Part shown: positions 1-8,062 of the stretch, one piece after another
Numbering within the stretch: position 1 is the stretch's first letter
Layout of the letters: each line of letters opens with the position of its first letter
NCBI RefSeq assembly: GCF_040227235.1
Contig: NZ_JBELNZ010000002.1
Coordinates: 620,001-684,000 of the forward strand
DNA from: Parafrigoribacterium_A soli
Lineage (GTDB): Bacteria; Actinomycetota; Actinomycetes; Actinomycetales; Microbacteriaceae
Direction: 5' to 3'
Length of the DNA: 64,000 nucleotides
Notes under the pieces: model-generated
The model's database searches: none
What the model saw: only the letters and a program-made list of their open reading frames with translations
What the model was told of the DNA's origin: nothing
Translations under genes and position numbers: made by a program

Positions 1-2
1 TC

Positions 3-161
3 ATCTGGCTGCTCGCCTTCGCCGCGTTCGCCGTGCTCAGTACCACCGCCGGCTTCGCCTGGTCGTGGCTCGCTCTGCTCGCCGGCTTCGCCGTGTTCTT
101 CCTCACCCTCGCGCGGATGCTGTTCCCGCCGGACCGGAAGGAAGGGCACAAGGAACGGTAA
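3..161 (+). CDS. C-terminal part of a small membrane protein (5' end outside window)
   Basis: An open frame enters from the left edge and stops with TAA at 159-161, giving about 52 residues. They contain two hydrophobic stretches separated by a short turn, then a charged tail ending in KEGHKER, which looks like two transmembrane helices with a basic cytoplasmic end. No family can be named from this fragment. It precedes a DrrAB-type exporter by 204 bp, and a strong hairpin follows its stop, so it is probably a separate transcription unit. Confidence 0.6.
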   Translation: MWLLAFAAFAVLSTTAGFAWSWLALLAGFAVFFLTLARMLFPPDRKEGHKER

Positions 162-173
162 CCACACACAGGC

Positions 174-203
174 GTGGCCCGGATGCTGGAACATCCGGGC
201 CAC
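174..203. terminator. Perfect 12-bp stem-loop after the first gene
   Basis: GTGGCCCGGATG at 174-185 pairs perfectly with CATCCGGGCCAC at 192-203 around a 6-base loop, 12 bp after the stop of the upstream gene. No T-tract follows, as is common for actinobacterial terminators. A second small hairpin (TCCCG/CGGGA, 216-229) follows. The role as terminator is inferred from position and stem strength. Confidence 0.6.
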
Positions 204-365
204 CGAAACCCGGTCTCCCGCAAGCGGGATCTGTGGGCACCTCGCCGCCCACGAGGGTGTCGTACCAGACCTGCCCAACAGCCACCTGAGTCTCGATGCC
301 AGCTTATGGGCCGAGACAGGTATTCCTCGTTCGCGCCTGCGGAGACTCCAATCGAAGGAGCCAAC

Positions 366-1361
366 ATGGCACACTCATCCAGCTCGTCCGCGCTGCGGGC
401 AAGCGAGCTCAGAAAAACCTACCCGGGCGGCCGCAGCCGACCCCCCGTTGCCGCGCTCGACGGGCTCAGCTTCGAGGCCGAGGCGGGAACCATCTTCGGT
501 CTGCTCGGGCCGAACGGCGCGGGCAAGTCGACCACGGTGAAGATCCTCGCGACCCTGACCCGGGCGGACTCCGGAACGGCGACTGTCGCCGGGATCGACG
601 TGGGCCGGCATCCGGAGCGCGTACGGCGCGCCATCGGCTTCGTCGCGCAGAAGCAGGTCTCCGACCCCATGGCCACGGGCACCGAGAATCTCGTGCTCGC
701 GGGACGCCTGCAGGGGATGACCGCGAGGGCCGCGAGAGCACGCGCCACCGAACTGCTCGACCGCTTCTCCCTCACGGCAGCGGCACGGCGTCAGGTCAAC
801 ACCTACTCCGGCGGGATGGCACGCAAGCTCGACGTGGCAATCGGCCTCATGCACCGACCCCAGGTGCTCTTCCTCGACGAGCCGACCACCGGTCTCGACC
901 CGGAAGCGCGCAGCGAGATGTGGGCCGAACTCGAGACCATGGCACGGGTGGAGCAGATGACAGTGCTCCTGACCACCCATTACCTCGATGAGGCCGACCA
1001 CCTCGCCAGCCGCCTGGCGATCGTCGATCACGGTCGGGTGGTCGCGGAAGGCACACCGGAGGAGTTGAAGAACGGACTGCACGGAGATGCCATCGTCGTC
1101 GAGCTCGCAACCGGCGAGAACCCGGCCAGCGCACTCGATATCGTCACCGGCGTCCCGGGGCTCAGCGAGGTGCTCTCCGATGGCCGCACGCTGCGAGCAA
1201 GGGCGGTCGTCGGCGCCGTCGCCCTCCCCATGGTGCTGGCCGCGCTCGAAGCGAACTCCCTGAGGGTTGCATCCGCCACTGTCGCGAGGCCGAGCCTCGA
1301 CGACGTCTACCTCCGGCACACCGGACACGCATTCGCACGCACCCAGGAGGACGCATCATGA
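366..1361 (+). CDS. ABC transporter ATP-binding protein, DrrA/daunorubicin-resistance type
   Basis: This 331-residue cytoplasmic ATPase should power an exporter with the following permease. Walker A GPNGAGKST lies at about residues 48-56, the signature YSGGM at about 147-151, Walker B VLFLDEP at about 167-173, followed by the H-loop in LLTTHYLDEAD. The C-terminal third is the extension typical of the DrrA group. I chose the ATG at 366 because GAAGGAG lies just upstream; a longer in-frame start at 174 falls inside the preceding hairpin. It overlaps the permease gene by ATGA. The DrrA group exports drugs, antibiotics or lipids; the substrate here cannot be told. Confidence 0.9.
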   Translation: MAHSSSSSALRASELRKTYPGGRSRPPVAALDGLSFEAEAGTIFGLLGPNGAGKSTTVKILATLTRADSGTATVAGIDVGRHPERVRRAIGFVAQKQVSDPMATGTENLVLAGRLQGMTARAARARATELLDRFSLTAAARRQVNTYSGGMARKLDVAIGLMHRPQVLFLDEPTTGLDPEARSEMWAELETMARVEQMTVLLTTHYLDEADHLASRLAIVDHGRVVAEGTPEELKNGLHGDAIVVELATGENPASALDIVTGVPGLSEVLSDGRTLRARAVVGAVALPMVLAALEANSLRVASATVARPSLDDVYLRHTGHAFARTQEDAS

Positions 1362-2152
1362 GCACCACACTCGGCTACAACCCCATCACCCACACCGCCA
1401 TCCTCACCACCCGCCAGCTGCGAGCATTCATGAGGATGCCCGCCTTTCTCGTCATGAACCTCGTCCAGCCGATCATCTGGCTCCTCCTGTTCGGGCAGCT
1501 CTTCGCCTCGGTCGTCAATATCCCTGGCTTCAGCGGTGGCAGCGACTACACGGTGTTCCTCACGCCGGGCATCGTCATGATGATGGCCCTGTTCGGAGCA
1601 GCCTGGGCTGGCACCAGCTATATCGAGGACATGGATCGCGGCGTCATGGACAGGTTCCTCACGTCACCCACGAGTCGCGGCGGCCTCATCGTCTCCTCGA
1701 TGCTCTATCAGGCCGTGCTCACGATCCTGCAGACTCTCGTGGTGCTCGGCGTGGCCTGGCTCACGGGGGCGCGCTTCGCGGGCGGTATCGTCGGCATCCT
1801 CGTGCTGCTGCTGGCCGCGGTGCTGCTCACGTTCGTCTTCGCGGCGTTCTCCAACGCGATCGCCCTGCTCGCGCGACAGCAAACCGCGCTCATCGGCATC
1901 TCGCAGCTCATCTCCTTCCCGCTCATGTTCCTGAGTTCGGCGATCATGGACACGGCACTCTCTCCGGAATGGGTGCGAAATGTCGCGAGGTTCAACCCCT
2001 TCGAGTGGGCCGTGGTCGCGGGGCGACAGGCGCTCCAGCACGCTCCGGACTGGGGCGCGATCTGGGCGAACCTCGGCCTGCTTGCCGCGCTCGTCGTGGT
2101 GATGACGGCGCTCGCGACCCTCGCCTTCCGCGCGTACCAGCGGTCTGCGTAG
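1358..2152 (+). CDS. ABC-2 type permease, DrrB-like
   Basis: This 264-residue integral membrane protein is the partner of the ATPase just upstream. The gene starts in the ATGA overlap with that gene, so translation is coupled. About six hydrophobic segments are visible, with the ABC-2 pattern of a central cytoplasmic loop (YIEDMDRGVMDRFLTSP) followed by paired helices. The fold and arrangement match export permeases for drugs or glycolipids. Transcription probably ends in the palindromic element directly after the stop codon. Confidence 0.88.
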   Translation: MSTTLGYNPITHTAILTTRQLRAFMRMPAFLVMNLVQPIIWLLLFGQLFASVVNIPGFSGGSDYTVFLTPGIVMMMALFGAAWAGTSYIEDMDRGVMDRFLTSPTSRGGLIVSSMLYQAVLTILQTLVVLGVAWLTGARFAGGIVGILVLLLAAVLLTFVFAAFSNAIALLARQQTALIGISQLISFPLMFLSSAIMDTALSPEWVRNVARFNPFEWAVVAGRQALQHAPDWGAIWANLGLLAALVVVMTALATLAFRAYQRSA

Positions 2153-2228
2153 GTCGCCGGTAATCGCGCCGAAGGCGGGGGCGTGGTGGGCCTCTATGGG
2201 CGGAGCCTTTGGTGCGATTACCGGCGAC
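2153..2228. repeat. Palindromic intergenic element, copy 1 (probable bidirectional terminator)
   Basis: The arms 2153-2176 and 2205-2228 form a 24-bp stem with only two G-U pairs around a 28-base loop. The loop itself contains a smaller hairpin (GGGGC/GCCTC). A second copy at 32001-32073 shares 26 of 28 loop bases and the inner stem, but has a different, still self-complementary outer stem. Both copies sit exactly between two convergent genes, which fits transcription termination in both directions. Confidence 0.75.
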
Positions 2229-2234
2229 AGCCCG

Positions 2235-3593
2235 CTAACCGAAGAGGCTGACTACCGCCTCGCGGAAGACGACCGTGTGGCGCTCGACATCGGCAGCGGT
2301 CGTCGCTGGTGACATGAGGGCCATGTTGTGGAACGGCGTGATGAGGATGCCGCGGTTGAGGGCGAACAGGTGCAGGTACTGCTGCAGCTCGAAGTCGTCC
2401 GCGGCGGCGGCCTCCGCACCATCGCGAGGTGGTGTGGCGCGGAAGCTGTACTCCGCGCGAGCACCGAGTTGCGTCACCTGCCACGGCACCTCGAACTCGT
2501 CGATCGCCGCCTGCACGCCCACGGTCCACTCGGTGGCACGCGCGGTCATCCGCTCGAAGGCTGGGGCAGTCAGCACTTCCGACAGCGTCGCCCGGATGCC
2601 GGCGAGCGAGACCGCGTTGCCTGCGAGGGTTCCGCCCACTCCGCCGACGTCGATGTCCTCGAGCTCGAGGCTCGAGCGCACGAGCGCCGCGAACGACGCG
2701 GTCATGCCATACGCTCCGGCCGGGATGCCGCCGCCGATACTCTTGCCGACGACCACGGCATCCGGATCGAGCCCGTCGCGCGCGATCATGCCACCCGGGC
2801 CCGCGCTGAAGGTGTGGGTCTCGTCGAGGATGAGGATGACGCCGAAGCGAGTGCACAGTTCCCGCACGCCCGCGTGATAGCCGGGTTCGGGCAGCACGAT
2901 GCCGATGTTGGTCAGCGCCGGCTCGATGAGCACGGCGGCGATCTCGCCCGTGGCGAGCTGCGCCTCGAGCGCCGCGAGATCGTTGAATGGCACCACGGCC
3001 GTGGTCTCCGATGGCGGCACCGGCGCGCCGATGTTGCCACGCCGCTCCACCACCGCGCCGTCAGCGTCGAGCGTCGCGAAGGCCTCGTCGACACTGCCGT
3101 GATAGCAGAAGTCATGCACGAGGATCTTCGGGCGACCGGTCACCTGGCGTGCGTAGCGGATGAGGCTGCGGTTGGCGTCCGTGGCGGACAGACTGAACTG
3201 CCAGCTGGGCACGCCGAATCGCTCGGTGAGCAGTTCGGCCGCGGCAGCGGCATCCGCGGTGGGCAGCATGAACGTCGAGCCCCTCGCGAGCTGCTCGCTG
3301 ATGGCACGAACGGATGCGGCGGGCGCGTGCCCGCACATCGCACCCGTGTCGCCGAGGCACAGGTCCACGTGGTCGATGCCGTCAACACAGGAGAAGTGAG
3401 CGCCCGCAGCGTGTTCGACGTAGACGGGCCAGGGGCCAGGCCACTTGGCCATCCAGAGCATCGGAACACCGTCGGGCAGGTGCCTGCTGGCCTCGCGCCA
3501 GAGACGTTCCGACTCGGGACGCGCGGCCCTGAAGGTCTCGGTTTCGATGCGCCACAGCTCGATGAGGCGACCGCGGTCCCGATAGCTGGTCAA
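2235..3593 (-). CDS. Class III PLP-dependent aminotransferase in the polyamine-uptake operon
   Basis: A 452-residue enzyme of the glutamate-1-semialdehyde/omega-amino acid aminotransferase group. The cofactor aspartate is in LILDETHTF (about 257) and the PLP lysine in VVGKSIGGG (about 284). The motif FCYHGSVDEA matches the GSA-aminotransferase-like branch. It is the last gene of the potDABC operon, 9 bp after potC. Context suggests it removes the amino group from the imported polyamine or an omega-amino acid. It is unlikely to be HemL, because no haem genes are nearby and the gene is tied to a transporter. The exact substrate is unknown. Confidence 0.8.
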   Translation of the reverse strand: MTSYRDRGRLIELWRIETETFRAARPESERLWREASRHLPDGVPMLWMAKWPGPWPVYVEHAAGAHFSCVDGIDHVDLCLGDTGAMCGHAPAASVRAISEQLARGSTFMLPTADAAAAAELLTERFGVPSWQFSLSATDANRSLIRYARQVTGRPKILVHDFCYHGSVDEAFATLDADGAVVERRGNIGAPVPPSETTAVVPFNDLAALEAQLATGEIAAVLIEPALTNIGIVLPEPGYHAGVRELCTRFGVILILDETHTFSAGPGGMIARDGLDPDAVVVGKSIGGGIPAGAYGMTASFAALVRSSLELEDIDVGGVGGTLAGNAVSLAGIRATLSEVLTAPAFERMTARATEWTVGVQAAIDEFEVPWQVTQLGARAEYSFRATPPRDGAEAAAADDFELQQYLHLFALNRGILITPFHNMALMSPATTAADVERHTVVFREAVVSLFG

Positions 3594-3602
3594 GGTCAGT
3601 TC

Positions 3603-4475
3603 CTATCCAATCTTCGCGAGCCGCTTTCGCCTCATCGCCGCGGACAGCTGCGAGATGAGCACGAGGATGATCGCGAGGAGGAACACGGCCGAAGCGATGA
3701 CGTTCGCCTCCGCCGGGATGCCCCTCGCCGCCGAAATGTAGATGTACTTGGGGAAGGTGCTCGTCGTGCCCGCGTTGAAGTTCGTGATGATGAAGTCGTC
3801 GAAGCTCAACGCGAACGACAGCAGCGCGGCGGCGATGATGCCCGGGAGCAGCAGCGGAAAGGTGATGCGCCAGAACACCTGGCTGGGCGAACCATAGAGA
3901 TCTCGGCCCGCCTCCTCGAGCGCCGGGTCGAGGGTGGAGACCCGCGCCTTCACGGTGACGACGACGAAGCTCACGCAGAACATCGTGTGCGCGATGATGA
4001 TCGTCACGAGGCCCTTCTCGACGCCGGCCGAGAGGAACTCCGCCGCGAGTCCCGCGCCGAGCACGACCTCGGGGGTGGCCATCGGCAGGAAGAGCAACAG
4101 GCTGATCGCGGAGCGGAAGCGGAAGCGATAGCGCACGAGCGCTATGGCGATCATGGTGCCGAGGATCGTCGCGCAGACCGTCGCGACGACGCCGATGATG
4201 AGGCTATTGCCGAATGCCTCGCACACCTCCGCCTTGTCGCAGACGTTCGCCCACTTGTCGAGCGTGAATCCGCGCCACACGATGTTCGACTTCACCGAAT
4301 TGTTGAACGAAAAGACGAACGTGTACGCGATCGGGATGAGCAGGAACACGAGCGCGATGATCGTGTACGCGGGCAGCAGCCAGCTGCCGAATCCCCAGCG
4401 GAACTGCCGCGGTTTGGCCGCGGGCTGCTTCGCGGACAGCGTCTCGGACGCGATGAATCCCTCCTGAACGGTCAC
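3603..4475 (-). CDS. potC: Polyamine-type ABC transporter permease PotC
   Basis: A 290-residue inner-membrane permease with about six transmembrane helices and the binding-protein-dependent transport EAA loop (LEEAGRDLYGSPSQVFWRIT). Similarity of arrangement to spermidine/putrescine PotC is clear, with the second permease upstream and ATPase and binding protein beyond. The GTG start overlaps the potB stop as GTGA. The hydrophilic N-terminus of about 35 residues is slightly longer than usual. Spermidine, putrescine or a related amine is the expected substrate. Confidence 0.87.
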   Translation of the reverse strand: MTVQEGFIASETLSAKQPAAKPRQFRWGFGSWLLPAYTIIALVFLLIPIAYTFVFSFNNSVKSNIVWRGFTLDKWANVCDKAEVCEAFGNSLIIGVVATVCATILGTMIAIALVRYRFRFRSAISLLLFLPMATPEVVLGAGLAAEFLSAGVEKGLVTIIIAHTMFCVSFVVVTVKARVSTLDPALEEAGRDLYGSPSQVFWRITFPLLLPGIIAAALLSFALSFDDFIITNFNAGTTSTFPKYIYISAARGIPAEANVIASAVFLLAIILVLISQLSAAMRRKRLAKIG

Positions 4476-5383
4476 AGCAGGTCCTCCGTCCCGCTGCGCT
4501 TCACATAGGCGGTGACCATCACGAGGATGACCGCCATGAGGATGATCGAGAGCGACGCGGCCGCCGGATAGTTGAGCGTGACGAGGAAGTTGCTCTCGAT
4601 CACGTTGCCCATCATGGCCGTGCCGGTCCCGCCGAGAAAGTCTCTGCTCGCATTGATGTAGTCACCCGCGGCCGGGATGAAGGTGAGCAGCACGCCGGAG
4701 ACGATGCCGGACATCGACAGGGGAATGGTGACCCTTCGGAACGTCGTGAACGGCCTGGAGTACAGGTCGCCGCCTGCCTCGAGCAGCCTCGTGTCGAGCC
4801 GCTCGAGAGTGGCATACAGCGGCAGCGTCATGAACGGGATGAAGTTGTAGGTGAGGCCGAAGATGACCGCGGCCGGCGTGCCGGTGAAGTGGGCATCCGG
4901 TGCCATCAGCGCGAGCGCCTTGAGCCCCGTGACAACGACCGACTCGTCGGAGAGCAGCGATTTCCAGGCGAGGGTGCGCAGCAGGAAGCTGATGAAGAAC
5001 GGCGCGATCACGAGCACGAGCATGAGGTTCTGGATGAGCGGCCAGCGCCTCGCCTTGACGCCGATGAAGTAGGCCAGCGGATAGCTGAACAGCAGCGCGA
5101 AGATCGTCGCGAGGATCGCGTAGATGAAGGAGCGCAGGATGTGCTCGCCGTAGAGACCGATCACGTCGGTGTAGTTCTCCCAGCGGAACGCCGTCTGGTA
5201 CTCGCCGATGTCGCCGTTCACGATCGGCTGCTGGAACGAGGTGATCACGAGCGAGACGAGCGGCACGAGAAAGAACAGAATCAGATACAGGATGCCGGGC
5301 AGCAGCAGGAAGAGCGCGATGCGGCTCTTGCGCCGCGGAGCCTGTTCCTGTGCCGTGCCGGTGGCGAATGCGCTGAACGCCAC
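4472..5383 (-). CDS. potB: Polyamine-type ABC transporter permease PotB
   Basis: A 303-residue membrane permease of the PotB/HisM superfamily with six predicted helices and an EAA loop (LLEAGGDLYSRPFTTFRRVTI). It starts with GTG one base after the potA stop codon and overlaps potC by 4 bp, so the genes are translationally coupled. With PotC it forms the channel of the uptake system fed by the lipoprotein PotD. Confidence 0.87.
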   Translation of the reverse strand: MAFSAFATGTAQEQAPRRKSRIALFLLLPGILYLILFFLVPLVSLVITSFQQPIVNGDIGEYQTAFRWENYTDVIGLYGEHILRSFIYAILATIFALLFSYPLAYFIGVKARRWPLIQNLMLVLVIAPFFISFLLRTLAWKSLLSDESVVVTGLKALALMAPDAHFTGTPAAVIFGLTYNFIPFMTLPLYATLERLDTRLLEAGGDLYSRPFTTFRRVTIPLSMSGIVSGVLLTFIPAAGDYINASRDFLGGTGTAMMGNVIESNFLVTLNYPAAASLSIILMAVILVMVTAYVKRSGTEDLL

Positions 5384-5384
5384 G

Positions 5385-6584
5385 CTAGGCCTCCTCGAGC
5401 TCCGACATCAGCGCGCGCTTTCTCTGCACGGCGATGGTGGCCGTGTCGGTGTCTGCGGGGAATCTCGGCTGCGACAGCGCCTCATCCTCGAGCCCGAAGC
5501 CGTGGTCGACGCGCCAGCTGACCCACACCTCGGTTCCGTCGGGAACGACGGGCCCGAAGTCGAGGTTCTGCGCGAAGACGGTGACGGTACCGATGCCAGG
5601 GAAGGCGACGATGTACTGGGTGCTCACGCCGCTGAACGACACGTCGATGACCCGGCCGGGGCCGAGCGAGTTCGTGCTGGCCGCGGTCTTCGGGTCCGAG
5701 GTGTGCAGCAGCAGCTTCTCCGGACGGATGCCGACGGTCACCTCGCCCGTGTGCCGCTGCGCCCTGGCCTTCGGCACGGTGATCTTGACGCCATCGATGC
5801 TCACGGTGATGCTGTCGCTCGTCGTGCCGGAGACGTTGCCGGTGAAGAGGTTGGACTGCCCGAGGAAGTTCGCGACGAAGGCCGTGCGCGGCAGTTCGTA
5901 GAGCTCCTCCGGAGCGCCGAGCTGCTCGATACGGCCCTTGTTCATCACAGCGACGGTGTCGGCCATGGTCATGGCTTCCTCCTGGTCGTGCGTGACGTGC
6001 ACGAAGGTGAGGCCGACCTCATCCTGGATCGACTTGAGCTCGAGCTGCATCTGGCGACGCAGCTTGAGGTCGAGCGCTCCGAGCGGCTCGTCGAGCAGCA
6101 GCAGCGCCGGCCGGTTGACCACGGCGCGGGCCAGTGCGACCCGCTGTTGCTGGCCACCGGAGAGTTGCTGCGGCTTGCGAGTGGCCAGGTGGTCGAGCTC
6201 GACCAGCCGCAGCGCCTCGTGGGCCTTGCCCACCGGATCGGCGATCCGACGCCTGCGGAGTCCGAACGCCACGTTTTCGAGCACGGTCATGTGGGGGAAC
6301 AGCGCGTAGCTCTGGAACACGGTGTTGACCTGGCGCTGGTATGGCTTCAGCGGCGTCACATCCTTGCCGCCGATGAGAATCCTGCCCGCCGTCGGTTCCT
6401 CGAGCCCGGCAACGAGTCGAAGCGTCGTCGTCTTGCCACAGCCGGATGGTCCGAGCAGAGCGAAGAACGAGCCCGCGGGAATCGTGAGGTCGAGCCGCTC
6501 GATCGCGGTGAAGCCCGGGAATCGCTTGCTGATTCCCTCGAGCTCGAGGTCTGCCCCGCTTTCGGCGAAGGCCCCGGATGCCAT
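5385..6584 (-). CDS. potA: Polyamine-type ABC transporter ATP-binding protein PotA
   Basis: A 399-residue ATPase. Walker A GPSGCGKTTT is near residues 45-54, followed by the Q-loop, the signature LSGGQQQRVALARA, Walker B LLLLDEPLGALD and the H-loop FVHVTHDQEEA. The C-terminal 120 residues form a TOBE-type domain (NLFTGNV, VTVGIRPEKLLL) typical of PotA/MalK. It begins 3 bp after potD. It should energise uptake through PotB-PotC. Confidence 0.9.
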   Translation of the reverse strand: MASGAFAESGADLELEGISKRFPGFTAIERLDLTIPAGSFFALLGPSGCGKTTTLRLVAGLEEPTAGRILIGGKDVTPLKPYQRQVNTVFQSYALFPHMTVLENVAFGLRRRRIADPVGKAHEALRLVELDHLATRKPQQLSGGQQQRVALARAVVNRPALLLLDEPLGALDLKLRRQMQLELKSIQDEVGLTFVHVTHDQEEAMTMADTVAVMNKGRIEQLGAPEELYELPRTAFVANFLGQSNLFTGNVSGTTSDSITVSIDGVKITVPKARAQRHTGEVTVGIRPEKLLLHTSDPKTAASTNSLGPGRVIDVSFSGVSTQYIVAFPGIGTVTVFAQNLDFGPVVPDGTEVWVSWRVDHGFGLEDEALSQPRFPADTDTATIAVQRKRALMSELEEA

Positions 6585-6587
6585 GCC

Positions 6588-7796
6588 TCAGGCCCCGAGC
6601 AGGATTGCCTGGAACTGCGTGCTGTACTTCTGCTCCTCGCTGCTGGAGAGACTACGGAAGACGTGCGCCTTCTTCAGGGTTTCGTCACTCGGGAAGATGA
6701 GCTGGTTGTCGGCGAGCTCCGGATCGAGCGCCATCATCGCTTCCTTCGTGCCGCTGACCGGCGGGATGTAGTTCACGTATGCCGCCACCTGCGCCGCGAC
6801 CTCGGGGTCGTAGTAGTAGTTGATGAGCGTCTCGGCGTTCTTCTTGTGGTCGGAGCCCACCGGGATGACGAAGTTGTCGTTCCAGAGCGTGCCGCCCTTG
6901 GTCGGGATGGCGAACTCCCAGTGGTCGCCGGCCTCCGCGTTCAGCTGGGTGATGTCGCCAGACCAGACGATCGCCGCGAGGGTGTCGCCGTTCTGAAGGT
7001 CCTCCTTGTAGGAGTTGCCCTTGATGTTGCGGATCTGGCCGTCATCCACCTGCTTCTGCAGCACGTCGATCGCGGCGCTGTAGTCGTCGTCGCCCCACTT
7101 GCCGTCGATCTGCGTGCCGAGGTCCTGCATGATGCAGCCCATCGTGTCGCGCATCTCGGAGAGCACGCCCACGCGGCCCTTGAGCGACTTGTCCCAGAGG
7201 TCGGAGACGGACTTCAGGCCGCCGGGCAGCTGGTCCTTGTTCCAAGCGATGCCCGCGAATCCGCCCTGCCACGGCAGCGACATCTTGCGGCCCGGGTCGA
7301 AGTCGACATCTTTCAGCGCGGGCACGAGGTTCTTCTTATTCGGGATGTTGGCATCGTCGAACTTCTGCGTGTAGCCGAAGCGGATGAGGCGGTCGACCAT
7401 CCAGTCGGTGAGACAGACCGTGTCGCAGCCGATGTCCTGGCCGAGCTTCAGCTGGTCCTTGACCTTGCCGTAGTAGGTGTTGTTGTCATCCACGGCCTCG
7501 GTGTACGTGGCCTTGATGCCGGTCTTCTTTTCGAAGGCCTCGAGAGTGGGATAGTTGCCGGCCTCGTCGACGTCGAGGTAAAGCGCCCAGTTGTCCCAGC
7601 GCACCGTCTTGTCCGTGTCCGAGACGTCCTTCGCGGACTTCGGCTTGGTCACCCCGGTGCTTGAGCAGGCGGCGAGCGCAAGTGCGGCCGCACCGATCCC
7701 CGCGCCCTTCAGGATGTGTCGTCTCGAGAACTGCGCGCGCTGCGCCTGCTGCACGAGGCTGCGGATGAATGGGTCTTCGGGCAGTGCTCTGGACAT
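6588..7796 (-). CDS. potD: Polyamine-binding lipoprotein PotD
   Basis: A 402-residue extracytoplasmic solute-binding protein. The N-terminus carries SRRHILKGAG followed by a hydrophobic stretch and the lipobox LALAAC, with Cys at about residue 44, so it is probably a Tat-exported lipoprotein anchored to the membrane. The mature part has the PotD/PotF pattern (NWALYLDVDEAGNYPTLEAFEKKTGI near the start and IPPVSGTKEA near the end). GAGGAG lies about 10 bases before the ATG. First gene of the potDABC-aminotransferase operon, divergent from ald. Confidence 0.9.
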   Translation of the reverse strand: MSRALPEDPFIRSLVQQAQRAQFSRRHILKGAGIGAAALALAACSSTGVTKPKSAKDVSDTDKTVRWDNWALYLDVDEAGNYPTLEAFEKKTGIKATYTEAVDDNNTYYGKVKDQLKLGQDIGCDTVCLTDWMVDRLIRFGYTQKFDDANIPNKKNLVPALKDVDFDPGRKMSLPWQGGFAGIAWNKDQLPGGLKSVSDLWDKSLKGRVGVLSEMRDTMGCIMQDLGTQIDGKWGDDDYSAAIDVLQKQVDDGQIRNIKGNSYKEDLQNGDTLAAIVWSGDITQLNAEAGDHWEFAIPTKGGTLWNDNFVIPVGSDHKKNAETLINYYYDPEVAAQVAAYVNYIPPVSGTKEAMMALDPELADNQLIFPSDETLKKAHVFRSLSSSEEQKYSTQFQAILLGA

Positions 7797-8062
7797 GTGG
7801 ATGCAACTCCTCTATCGACAGGTGCGTATCGAGTGGACGGCTTTGTCCTGTTGTTTGGTAGATACTGACACAGTCCGGGCCTCCGTCGCACCTGCTTATG
7901 ACCGAAACCACTACATTTCGCCCGGAATGTCACGAAATCAGCACACAGCGCCTGTTTTTGATGCGGAATCGTTCGTGTTGGGCGAGTACGCTACAGACGG
8001 AATCAACAGTGCCGTTGCGTTCCCCGAAGCGTCGCTTCGGACGTTGTGAAAGCTGGAGTGTC
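7797..8062. promoter_or_regulatory. Divergent control region between potD and ald
   Basis: The 266-bp gap holds the promoters of two divergent units. An inverted repeat ATTTCG-N12-CGAAAT lies at 7915-7938 and could be an operator. A possible -10 TACAGA for ald lies at 7992-7997 with a weak -35 17 bp upstream. A perfect hairpin CCGAAGC-GTC-GCTTCGG lies at 8024-8040, in the expected ald leader just before the GGAG ribosome site. Regulator identity is not visible. Confidence 0.4.

Noticed and set aside
2235..3593. Glutamate-1-semialdehyde aminomutase (hemL)
   Set aside because: Similar fold, but there are no haem-synthesis genes nearby and it ends a polyamine-transport operon, so a catabolic aminotransferase is more likely.
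2328..4508. A 726-codon open frame on the plus strand, and similar long antisense frames (5208-7664, 19534-20943, 21205-22887, 23041-24939)
   Set aside because: They run opposite to well-supported genes, are rich in Arg/His/Glu/Asp as expected for shadow frames in high-GC DNA, and show no domain pattern.
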